NCBI RefSeq assembly: GCF_051014445.1
Contig: NC_135140.1
Coordinates: 14,687,501-14,751,500, forward strand
Reading direction: 5' to 3'
Length of the DNA: 64,000 nt
Source of the DNA: Colletes latitarsis
Lineage: Eukaryota > Arthropoda > Insecta > Hymenoptera > Colletidae
Shown here: piece by piece, positions 10,067 through 21,388 of the stretch
How the letters are laid out: every line of letters begins with the position of its first letter
Position numbering within the stretch: position 1 is the first letter of the stretch
Notes under the pieces: generated by a model
The model's input: only the letters and a program-made list of their open reading frames with translations
The model's database searches: none
What the model was told of the DNA's origin: nothing
Program-made: the position numbers and the translations under genes

Positions 10067-13000
10067 ACAATAATTCAGATTCGAGTCTTTCGTACGTTCA
10101 GCGTCTATGTTTGGCGACTTGCTGATTTAAGATTTCGATATTACCGATATTTATCGGTAACTTCTTCGACCGCAGTATTTCTAACGTGACATTCGCGATA
10201 CAACGCGCGATGATAAAACCAGTGTGCGCGAAATAAAAATAACACGCGTGGCATTTGGAACGTGAAATATTTTTATCGCGTACGGCCAAGAATTGCAGAA
10301 ATACGATATTGTCTCCTAGCTGACGGTATGCCTTTCAAGAGAACCGGAAGAGTTTATCTCGCCATATCCACTTTATCATGTTCCCGCATTTGTCTCGCGA
10401 CTTGTAAGCTAATACACTCATCGATGGATGGTCTTGAAACACAGAACTAAAAATATGAATAGCTTCTAAGAAGCTTTAAATTCCCTGTCTCCGTAATAAA
10501 TACTCATTTAAACGCGATAGATATCATAAATATAATAATATAAATAACAAAAGCAAATGTCTTTTAACGAATGCTAAATTTCAAGTCGTTCCCGCGAGAA
10601 AATTTCTTGCATAGTATTAATACGACGGCATTATTCGAATTAATAACTGCAACCTACAAATCTTGCGAGATAAATACGCTACATTAATTAAGACCACCTA
10701 ATGACGAAACAAATTTCAATCTGAGCCCCACTTTCCTGCCCGCTTTCTATAAAAACGTGCATTTACATGAACGGCCGCATTCTAATTAACCATTTATTAT
10801 TCACGACGAACTACTAACCCGATAATCATCGTATCTTTTCCTTCGAGAATTTCTTCGCCGAGGTTTCCGCGTTTATCAAAGCTCCCAAACGTTCGTAACA
10901 GAAAATAAATCTCAACTCGGCCACGATATATCAAATTCTTCTCGCGAATGCATCCCGCCACGTGGAACCATTTCGAATTTCCAGTTACATTTTTTGTTGC
11001 ATTCTCGCTGAAGCTGGAACATCTCAAATAATTTCATATTCAGATACTATATATTCCATTGTTTTTCTTTTTATATCTTCCTTATCGTCGTTGCAACGCT
11101 CTACGAATGTTCTGATATTCGGACAGTGCACGAGATATTTCAATACTTGGCGTATAACCCGCAAAATTTTCAAAAAATTGCATTCTCTGTTTTATCGAGG
11201 ATGGTACTATTAAACTGTCGCGTCTTTTCAGAGGATTCAACATTAGGTCGTTGTACATTTCGTTTTTCTTATTTCTGTAATCGCCAAAGTTGTAACGTTC
11301 ACTTTGTCGATGCAATTCCAGGAATTTGTCTCCGCGAACAGTAGAGACTACTTCGTGTAAAATTGTCCCCTTCTCACAAATTATATTCGTGATATATTTA
11401 AATCGTTGAAGTGTTCGAACGTAGAAGAATTCGACGAATTAGTTACAGCTCCAATTTTCACGCACAATTTTCTCCTTACGAGCGTGATCTACGCGAGACC
11501 GGACGAAACGAGCGAAAAAGTAAAATACAACGTTGCTTTCTTCCAACCAATTACCGGCGAGCCACGGATTTACTGACACGACCGATAAAAGCCGCACGGC
11601 AGAAAACAATCGAATTCTCACGCGAGGGAAAACGAAAGAAATTGTGTCACGGTTATTGGGTCGGTTCATAACACGCCGCTGAAAGGATAAAGTTATCCCC
11701 GATAAAGCCACGTTCTCCGACCGACGACGGGTTCCGTTCTTTCCGCTCGTCGAAAGGACAGAGACGCTGGGGGGATCCTGACGCGTGCTGTCAGAAACTG
11801 GTTCCATCGACACGAGGAGAGTGAAACGAACTCGATATCACCAATAAATCTGACCGATCGAGGTCACGAACACTGTAACATTACGACAAGGACGAAATTC
11901 GTAATTTAGTAGGAAAGACGTAAACTTTGTTCATCGGATTTGGTTTAAATGTTATTCCTAAATTTGACTTTTTAGAGTAGCGATCCGTACATCCCAGAAT
12001 TTCCCTACCACTTCTGAAATGCGTTTTATCGTCTCGATAAGAGCGAAATCGTTCATGAAATTAGCGCCATCGCGCTGTACAAAGACGCGCGAATTACCTA
12101 GAACCGCGTGGAATTCACGAAAAAAAAAAAGAACGTACGAGATCGATCGTACCCGGGGTATTAATTACAATGCAAATTGATACCGGCTACTTTTTCGTCC
12201 CGGCGAAATTGATTTTCCGTTAATTAAATGTCACCGTTCGAGCCGATCCTAATTAGGATTCTGCTCTTCGTTAGTCCACTGCCGCGTCGGAATGTTCCTC
12301 GGTCGCCATTTTTCCCCCTCTTTCCCTTTCTCTTGAACCTTGAAGCGAGGTGGCCCAATTCAAAGGACTTCGAGGAGATTTCAAAGGCTTTCAAACAGCT
12401 TTTCCCTCTCGCAGAAGCGACGACCGGGGGGGTGGAAAAAAAAGACAAGGGGCGAACGAACGAGAATGAAAATAAGAAAGAGAAATCTCGAGTCGATGAC
12501 GGAGGGTGGGAAATCCAAGAAAGGTTTCCCCGCTAAGGACGAACCTCGTCGAATAATCGATGGACCTCGGGGATCTATTCCGCCGCGGTTTTTTTCCACG
12601 CCAGACGAGTCGAGACGGACGTAACGGAGAAACCGAGCGCGGTTGACAGAGTGAGACGGGACCGCCGAAACCGCGGCCAGATAGAGAGAAAAGGGGCGAA
12701 GGCGAGAAAGGGAAACGGAAAACGGGAGTTTTCGCCCGCGGTGTTCCGCTCTGGAAAACAGAGACGCATTTCTCCCGAGGAAAAGCCATTTTCTCGCCTC
12801 GCGCCGCTTGTTTACCCCGGGTCATTTATAATTTCCATTGCACGCTGGCTGCGTCTTGTTTACGACGTCCCGGCGATTCGTCGGCCGAATCGACGATTCC
12901 CGTTCGCCCACGGGATTCCACCGACCCCGCCGCGGAGGGAAAACTTTTGTCTGCTAACTTCGATTCCGAAGGTTCTCGATTAGCTTTGTTCCGCGACAAA

Positions 13001-13112
13001 CAGAATTGTCTAAGGGGGATAACCGGAACTGACAACTTTCGAACAAGTGTCACAATATTCAAACGACGCGTCATCGCTGTTATTTTTATTGCTTGAGCCC
13101 TTACAATACCGA
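10067..13112. other. no gene seen
   Basis: No convincing exon. The block at about 12190-12960 is GC-rich, and its part at about 12420-12800 is strongly purine-rich on the + strand (many GAAA, AGAG and GGGG runs). The open frames there are produced by that composition. Confidence 0.5.
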
Positions 13113-13594
13113 TATTGTAAGAGTTATGGACGTTTGAAGATCGAACCACTTTTAGAGGGTTTTTTCTCACTTTACGGCGTTAAGGAACTCTTCGAATATT
13201 CTTCGATTTTCTACATATTCTCCGTTAAAATACGCGTTGTTTGCCTTTTGAAACATTAAAATCCGCCAATCCGTTCAGGAACCATGATTTTTTAAATATA
13301 CGCATAAATCTTCAGGGGAATCGGAATGTCTGAGTCAGACATTGTATTTTCGGTAAAGAATTTTTTCTCGAAAATGCGTAGGATTTCGGGGGTATGTCTG
13401 TTAACCAAAAATACTTGTAATCGACCCCCGCAAATAAAAATAATTTTTTCAGCTCGATTTGAAAAATTTATTTTTGTCGACAATTTATGCACCTATTCGA
13501 ATTTTTTTCTCGAAAGTGCTTAGGATTTCGGGAGTATGTCTATCGACCAAAAATGATTGTAATTGATCCCAAAAACTGAAAATAATTTTTCTAG
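13113..13594 (+). mobile_element. CAGGGTGT-family element, copy A, truncated at both ends
   Basis: Similar to the interior of the complete copy at 18663-19697: TTGTAAGAGTTATGG near 13116, AAATACGCGTTGTTTGCC near 13229, then two subunits starting with TTTTTTCTCGAAAATGCG / TTTTTTCTCGAAAGTGCT near 13363 and 13502. Neither terminal inverted repeat is present. Right similarity stops at about 13594. Confidence 0.7.
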
Positions 13595-16203
13595 TTTTCC
13601 TTCATATTCCATTGCCCTTTTTTCTGCCATCGTCTTCGTCTTGTCCCTCGTCACTTCTCTAATCTTCTCGTCTCCACCTCATGCACTTGTGCTGCATTTT
13701 CTCTTGAAACTTTTGTATTATAACACGCATATAAGCAACGTAAGCATTTTATCGTGTAAACGTCGAGTAAACTATATTTATTGGAAGTGGCAATAGCGAG
13801 ATTTCTCAAACTTCGTTGAAAGTAAAACTGTGTGAGGAATAAATCAGTGTTACGGAAAAGTAATGTACGAAGTAGATTGAAAAAATAAATGGTTCTAGGT
13901 TTCAAAATGCCAAGGAAAATCACAATATCGTAAAAATTCTATTACATCCACTCGACGCTTAAAACGCGTTTTCTTCGTAACCATGTTTTTCGATAAGTTT
14001 GACATGATTTAGCAAAAATCAATGAACGGACCGAGTTCAGCCTTTATCGTCGGAACTACGGAAAATGCGATACTTTCAAACGTAACTTATTTTTTGAAGC
14101 GTTCAAGTGGACAAGTTTTTTTAAATATTTATATAAATAGAATGAATTTTCTTCTTGTTTGCTTTTACAATAACCCGAATTAAAACAAGTCAAATTTGGT
14201 TCGACATGGTTTGATCTATATTCATACCTTTAATAGTAGAAGCAAAACCTTTAACGAACAAGATTCTAAACTGAAACTCATTCATAGATCGAAAGTTATC
14301 CGTATTCGAATAAAGACAAATTTTAAAAATATTTTATTTTCGAGAAAAACATATTTCCAAAATCTCTGGCCACAGTTTCACTGGTAACAAAAGAAAATAT
14401 TACACGTGTATGTAAGCAATTATACAGAATTGCATGGTTTGCGATGGACGGGCGTAATTATTAAGTGACGTGTGTATTTTATTTTCTCGGTGGAAGCACT
14501 TCAGAGATTTGTGGGTCAACTTCGATTTTTTAAATGGCACGTCCTACTTTTCACGGCCGAATTCGATAAAAATATATCGAATAAAAGAGAGCAAAAATTA
14601 TTCAAATATACGTATCCCGAGATTAATATTTTCCAAACTCTACCGTTATTAAGATATTACAATTTCTCCTTGACTGATTCTAAATCGTTTAACTCGTTCT
14701 ACTTCCAACGAGATATTTTTTAAGTCAACGACACTTTACTGTTCCTTAATATTTTTCTGCTAACGTGTCAGTCAATTATAAATTACTTTCGTTGCTATTG
14801 GAGGTAATACAGCACAAGGGCAGCAGTGAAACTTATTTATTTTTTATCTTTTTTTAATGACACCATTGCTAACATATTTGTGAGGTTTTTTTATAGATTA
14901 AATTTCCTTCGAATCTATCCACCAGTAATTTAAGCAACGATCGATCGCTGCCAAAGGCGTTTTAACGGGAAAACCTTTAATTTACCAAACACGCCTACCG
15001 AATACCACTTAGCAGCTCCCGCGCGTCGAAATCACAGCACAAGCAACATCCGTTCGAAACTTCGAGACGTTCCGTCGAAACGGATCCGTTCTAGTTTCCA
15101 CCAAGGCGATTCCAACAGCACAAAGCGACGTTGTGTTCGTTAGCAAGGACAATTACTCGACGAAGAAGGAAGCGACCTAATGACAATAGCACATGGAACA
15201 TCTCGTCGCGAAACGTCTTCACGCAACGATACTTCTCTCTCGAACTTCGAATCGTACTGACTTTTTCATCGACGTTGTTCATGGCCGGGGAAAAGGTAAA
15301 AAAGCTCGCGTTCGGAGCACATGTAACGTAGAAACCTGAGTTCATTCTCTTTTGCAAACTTACTGGGACGTATTAACGCGAAAGAAGATTAATAAGATGG
15401 AAGATGTTTACCTTCTATTACCAAAAAATATGCATAGTCTCGCGAGAGATGTTAAATCAATTTAAAAAGAAAATAACAGTTGGAAATTATAGTATCTTCT
15501 ATTGGCAGTTAATAAATTTTTAATTTCCTAAACAAAGTAAATATTTATTCAAAGAGGAGTAAAATGGTGAAAGAGAATTACACATCAACTTTTGAAGAGG
15601 TAATTCTAAGGAAGGAATTCCATTTAAGTTTGAAACATTTTTTTGAGTAAAATCGTCTTTCTCGTTTGGTCCCAAGTGTAAAAGAATCTCCAAGTTCAAG
15701 TTAAGAATTGAAAACCAGAAGATTCGATCTTTTAAATAACTCCACGAATTTGTTAAAATTGTAATTCGATGGCAAGAATTACTGTGATTGGAAAACAAAC
15801 TCGATGGTTGAAAAATAGATATTAGTTATGCAATTAAAGTTGTAATACGCGTTGAAAATCTATTTTCACGAACAATGTTACACAAAAAATCAAATAACTC
15901 TCCCTAACGCTAGAATGTGGTCCACGATCGATATCAGCATGTAAATTATCGAGTAAATTTCACTAAGCAGTCTCGGTGAAACTGCAATAGATCCAAACTC
16001 GAGCGAAATTTAACTTTCGCGAATTAATTGCCCGTTCGATGGAAGAAACGACTGAATGAATTATTAGGATATTAACGAAATGCATACGAAACCACACGTA
16101 ACCTTCTACCTTGAAAATACGAGTATCGATTGAATCTATTTCTGTGAAAATACGTACATGTATAACAACGAATTAGAGAACTCTGAAATACAAGATATAT
16201 TAA
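13595..16203. other. no gene seen
   Basis: Very AT-rich DNA with short chance frames only. A GC-richer patch at 14940-15360 has no splice-flanked frame that I can support. Confidence 0.5.
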
Positions 16204-16350
16204 GCGTATTTAATACGATTTTATACCCTATTAGAAGTAGGTTAAGAACAAATTATATCGTGTTTGGTCTTATTTTAATCAGAAAACTCTCACAAATACA
16301 TTAGTAAAAGTTTCATTAAAAAAAAAAACAAAAATAAAAAAGTTTCATCT
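16204..16350 (+). repeat. 147-bp dispersed repeat, copy 1
   Basis: Closely similar to 45225-45370 in the same orientation. Shared blocks include ATCGTGTTTGGTCTTATTTT and AAATAAAAAAGTTTCAT, and the divergence is spread along the length. There are no obvious terminal inverted repeats. The A-rich 3' end is compatible with a retroposed element. Confidence 0.7.
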
Positions 16351-18662
16351 TTGCATTATGTCTCATCGATATTCGAGCCCACATAAGGTTATACTACCCA
16401 ACTCGACGTTGAGCTTCTAGGGAGTCCCCTCCGAGTAATGAAGATGGCTACCGTTCACTTATCCGATCGACAATAACTCGCAGTTATCCGAGTGTTTACT
16501 TGAAACCCGGTTCAATTAAAAAACCAGCTGATCCCATCGTTGCTCGATGGTCCCACACGTTTGTACGGCGCTGTATTTTGGCGAACGAAGTTGCGAAAAT
16601 TTCAGGTCGCGTCTCGATATCGGTACCGCTGCAAGGATTCGACGACGAGTGTTTCAATCTCGAGCGTTCGTTTCGATTCTCGACGTGAAACCGCCCGAAA
16701 TCAGGACTTTGTCGGTCGAGTGTTCGATTAATTTTCGTCAAGGAGGAGAACCGAGTCCCGGGGCACGGAATTGCCTCTAAATCGGCGAGCAAGTCAGATG
16801 AAAAATGTCCCGGGTGTTGCAGGCGCCGCTCGAAAATGTACACGATGCATGTGCAATGGCTGCACCTGCCTCTCGCGATCCCGGGAAACGAAGGAACCGA
16901 GAAAGGAGCGAACCACTCGCCTCGAATCGGATGCTGCAACTTTTACGATATATTTTAACTCTACGACGCCGGACGATTTCCTTTTTTCTTTCTGCTGGGG
17001 GGAGGGAAAGGAAAAATGTGTTGAACCTAAAACGTTCCCTCCGCTGGGGAGCAGTTCGCGGAATACCCGTAAATCGGCCGGTCGTTCAGATCGTGAACCA
17101 CGGTGATTAATAACGTTGCTTGACGATGTGGGATTCACGAGACTAATAACGATTCCCACCCCCTCAACGATCGCTTTTCTTCCAACTATTGCTCGAAGCT
17201 TGCAAAAATCATGAAGACGGATCGTTCCTGGGGAAAGTTTTTGAAACTTACAGATAACAAACGCACGCTAAATAAATTATTTTCAAATAATCTTTTATCT
17301 TAGTTACTTGGTCTCATCCTGGGCGCACTTATTTCGCAAAAGAACAAATAACAGATTAAAATAAAGATTGATTCTTGAAAATAGTTTTTCCGTTGTTACA
17401 CCGACATATTTCAACTCGAAAACTCGCGAAACGACTCGACTGCGATTCTCTGAGGTTAACAATATAGTACACGAGATTCGAAACCAGCAAATTTCCGATA
17501 CGCCTGTCACCAGTATAAATAACCTACAAATCAAGTTTTCGATACTGGTTGGTGGAGTATTTGAAACGATTTCGGTCCTGGTATCGGTTAATCGTTTAAC
17601 TGATATTTCGAGTATTTCCAGAAAGCCCCGAATAACAATTTTCTCTTGCGCCCGATAGTTACATAATAACGTCTCGTGGCCTAATGATATTTCAAAGCCT
17701 CTAAAACATCGACGTTCAAAAGAGAGTCACAAAATCGGTAATACTTCCTAAATAAAACTAAATACTTGGATAATAAACGTTTCGACGTTTGGTTATTTTT
17801 ACATCGTGCAACGTTTCTTTTCGTTAAAGCAAGACAATAGAATATCCAACGTTCCGTCGAAACTCCTGGGTAGGGTGAGCATTATTAATACGCTCGAAAA
17901 TTTATCGGTTTCGGTAAAATTAACAATGGAGGCCCTTAGAAAGCTCATAGACCGAGGTACTTCCTACCACATGAATTCGCCTGGCCGCGACTCGGCCGAG
18001 TTACGATAAATTATTTCCGAGCAAACATCCGGCACTCGGTTCGAGCACCTTTGTCATCTTCACCCCGGAGATCCGAGGGCTGTGTGCGTTTCTGAAGTCT
18101 CGAATGTTTGGTGTCCCTCCAAAATTCTGCCGATGAATCGATACAACGCACGCGTTAACCTGCTCGATGATGCGCTATTATGCATGTTTGCCAGCGCGTG
18201 TACACACGCGTTCAAACGTGTATGCATAACTCCACCCCGTACACGCTATTATACACGTGTAAATTCACGGGTAATAATGTGTACACTAGCGATGGTAATT
18301 TGCATCATGCGCGCCGGGATATATGCATATAAGAATACGTTCGCGAGGGAATTACGTTCACTTTGTTACACGGTCGAAAATCTGATTCCATTGGGCACGG
18401 GGAAATTATTTCATCTGTTAGGTGATATCGAAAACTTTTAGAGGAACGAAGCAGACTGGATGCAAACACGAAAGCAAATGAAAATAATTTAAAGTGCGTG
18501 TAAGTAAAATGTAAATAGTTAATTCTATTTACAATGAATACAATTATAATATTTATATTTGTTATCTTTACATTTGAATCACATTACTGTCTCTATAAAT
18601 TATTTTCAAGTACATAAACATTACTATTAAATCCACTGTTCGAGTAGTGGACATTTACTGTA
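16351..18662. other. no gene seen
   Basis: The part at 16500-17110 is GC-rich with several overlapping short frames on both strands, none with a credible start and splice context. The part at 18180-18330 is rich in alternating TGTACAC / CACGTGT palindromic words. Confidence 0.45.
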
Positions 18663-19697
18663 CAGGGTGTTAGGCCAACTCTGGGAAAAATTTTAATGGG
18701 AGCTTCTAAGGGCCAAAATAAGACGAAAATCAAGAATATTAATTTGTTGATGGAAGCTCCGTTAAAAAGTTATTAACGTTTAAATTTCCGCTCGTATTGA
18801 ATTTTTTTCTCGAAAATGCGTAGGATTTCGGGGGTATGTCTATTGACCAAAAATACTTGTAATCGCCTCCCGCAAATAAAAATAATTTTTTTAAAACGAT
18901 TTGAAATTTTTTTTATTCGCCGAAAAATTTGTTCACCTTGCTGAATTTTTTTCTCGAAACTGCGTAGGATTTCGGGGATATGTGTATTCACCAAAAATGA
19001 TTGTACTTGACCCTAGAATCTAGAAATAATTTTTTTAGAACGATTTGAAATTTTTTTTTTTCGTCGAAAAATTTAGGCACCTACCCCCTGAGTCGATTTT
19101 CCTTAAAAATTCGTTTTTGATTTTTAGTAATTTCGTTTGACGTTCTATAGAAAAGTTGTTTAATACTTTTTTGTAGGTACCTATGGGCTCTATTTCAGGA
19201 AAAAGTTTCATTGGAATATATTCACAATTGTAGGAGTTATGGCAGTTTGAAAATTGGACCATTTTTATGGGGTTATTCTAACTTTACGGGGCCAAGGAAC
19301 AACTTTTCGAATATTTTTAGAATTTCTACATATTCTACACTAAAATACGCGTCGTTTGCCTTTTTAAACATTAAAATTGGCCAATCCGGTCAGAAGTTAT
19401 GATGTTTTAAAGATTCGCATGAAATTTCAGGGAAGCCTCACATTAGATTTTTGTTTAGGAATTTTTTTCTCGAAAATGCGCAGAATTTCGGGGGTACGTC
19501 TATTCACCAAAAATGTTAGTAATTGACCCCTGTAACCAAACATAATTTTTTCAGAATAATTTGAAATTTTTTAATTTAATATTTTAATAACTTTTTAACA
19601 AAGCCTCAATCAAGAAATTGATATTCTCGATTTTCGTCTTATTTCGTCCTCTAGAATCTCCCATTAAAATTTTTCCCAGGGGTAGCCGAGCACCCTG
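18663..19697 (+). mobile_element. CAGGGTGT-family TIR element, copy B, complete
   Basis: A 1035-bp element bounded by CAGGGTGT and its complement CACCCTG, with TA on both sides (18661-18662 and 19698-19699). The ends form an imperfect inverted repeat of roughly 100 bp (left CTGGGAAAAATTTTAATGGG, right CCCATTAAAATTTTTCCCAG). TA duplication and TIRs point to a Tc1/mariner-type non-autonomous element. The interior has about 140-bp subunits starting TTTTTTTCTCGAAAATGCG near 18806, 18946 and 19467. No transposase frame is visible. Open frames inside it come from the subrepeats. Confidence 0.8.
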
Positions 19698-19699
19698 TA

Positions 19700-20334
19700 T
19701 AAATGGAAATGTTATTACATATAATATTATTATTTTATGAAAAAGCGTTGCTTCGAACGAAGTTTGGAAACCTTCGAGTTGAAATCGTGAACTGTACGAG
19801 TTCATAGACGACACCTATGGCTTTCGTCGAACGCATATATGGGTTCATTGTCCGGGTAGGGTCAACCAAGACTTTATTTATAGTTTTGATATACCCCGTA
19901 TATAGTAAATATCAGCACTAGTGTCCATAGATATAGTACTTTATGTTTCTATTCTCTAAAAGGAACGATGTCATAGGATTGTCACTGCACGGTGACCCGT
20001 AGACCGTGAATGATTAAATATTTATCGTGCTCCTTGTTTTTCCCCGGCATTTGTATTTCACACAAAGCCCTCGAAATCGGCCCGTGTTCGATGCACGCGA
20101 AAACACCTGTCACACCGGGGCTGGAACTTCGAAGCAACCCTTCGCGAGTCGTCCACGTTTCTACGAGTGTTCTCGGTGTAACATAGACTGTCATTCAAAA
20201 ATATTACAACATTTTCACAAGTTATTATTAATTATTTAGAAATTATTACACATTTATTTCTGTTACATAAGTTAATTTTTGCTCCATTATGACTTGTAAA
20301 GTTACTAGAATATACGAGTCTTTCACGTCTCACG
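19700..20334. other. no gene seen
   Basis: AT-rich spacer between the complete TIR element and the 238-bp array. No frame or site can be supported. Confidence 0.45.
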
Positions 20335-21388
20335 TCAGGAGTTCATTTTACGAATCATTACGAATCAAAGGTAGGTAGCACGCGTTACGAAGCACCTTGT
20401 ATTTGTGTCGTCAATTATAGCCCCCACCGGAAGAGACGTTCACCTTACGAATCGCGTCAGGAGTTCATTTTACGAATCATTACCGTATCTCGAAAACCAA
20501 GGCCGATCGACGCAAAATGGAAGAGGAAGAATTTGTTCGAAACGCTGGTTTCTACAAAACGGAGTCGATCGATTCGTCGATTTTAGCTATTTCCTGCCCA
20601 AGATCGAGGTAGATAGCACGCGTTATGAAGCGCCTTGTATTAGTGTCGTCAATTATAGCCCCCACCGGAAGAGACGTTCACCTTACGAATCGCGTCAGGA
20701 GTTCATTTTACGAATCATTACCGTATCTCGAAAACCAAGGCCGATCGACGCAAAATGGAAGAGGAAGAATTTGTTCGAAACGCTGGTTTCTACAAAACGG
20801 AGTCGATCGATTCGTCGATTTTAGCTATTTCCTGCCCAAGATCGAGGTAGATAGCACGCGTTATGAAGCGCCTTGTATTAGTGTCGTCAATTATAGCCCC
20901 CACCGGAAGAGACGTTCACCTTACGAATCGCGTCAGGAGTTCATTTTACGAATCATTACCGTATCTCGAAAACCAAGGCCGATCGACGCAAAATGGAAGA
21001 GGAAGAATTTGTTCGAAACGCTGGTTTCTACAAAACGGAGTCGATCGATTCGTCGATTTTAGCTATTTCCTGCCCAAGATCGAGGTAGATAGCACGCGTT
21101 ATGAAGCGCCTTGTATTAGTGTCGTCAATTATAGCCCCCACCGGAAGAGACGTTCACCTTACGAATCGCGTCAGGAGTTCATTTACGAATCATTACCGTA
21201 TCTCGAAAACCAAGGCCGATCGACGCAAAATGGAAGAGGAAGAATTTGTTCGAAACGCTGGTTTCTACAAAACGGAGTCGATCGATTCGTCGATTTTAGC
21301 TATTTCCTGCCCAAGATCGAGGTAGATAGCACGCGTTATGAAGCGCCTTGTATTTGCGCCGTCAATTATAGCTCCCACCGGAAGGCCA
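20335..21388 (+). repeat. 238-bp tandem array, four near-identical units plus a partial unit
   Basis: Units begin TCAGGAGTTCATTTTACGAA at 20457, 20695, 20933 and 21171, exactly 238 bases apart. A shortened copy precedes them at about 20335. The units are almost identical. The last has one T fewer in the ATTTTACG run and then diverges at about 21350 (GTATTTGCGCC, then AGCTCCCACCGG). Near identity means recent amplification or homogenisation. Since 238 is not a multiple of three, one continuous frame reads the unit in successive phases. Confidence 0.9.

Noticed and set aside
12228..12983. Cluster of overlapping frames on both strands
   Set aside because: The block has biased purine-rich and GC-rich composition that suppresses stops. 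No frame has a consistent start, splice signals or protein-like content.
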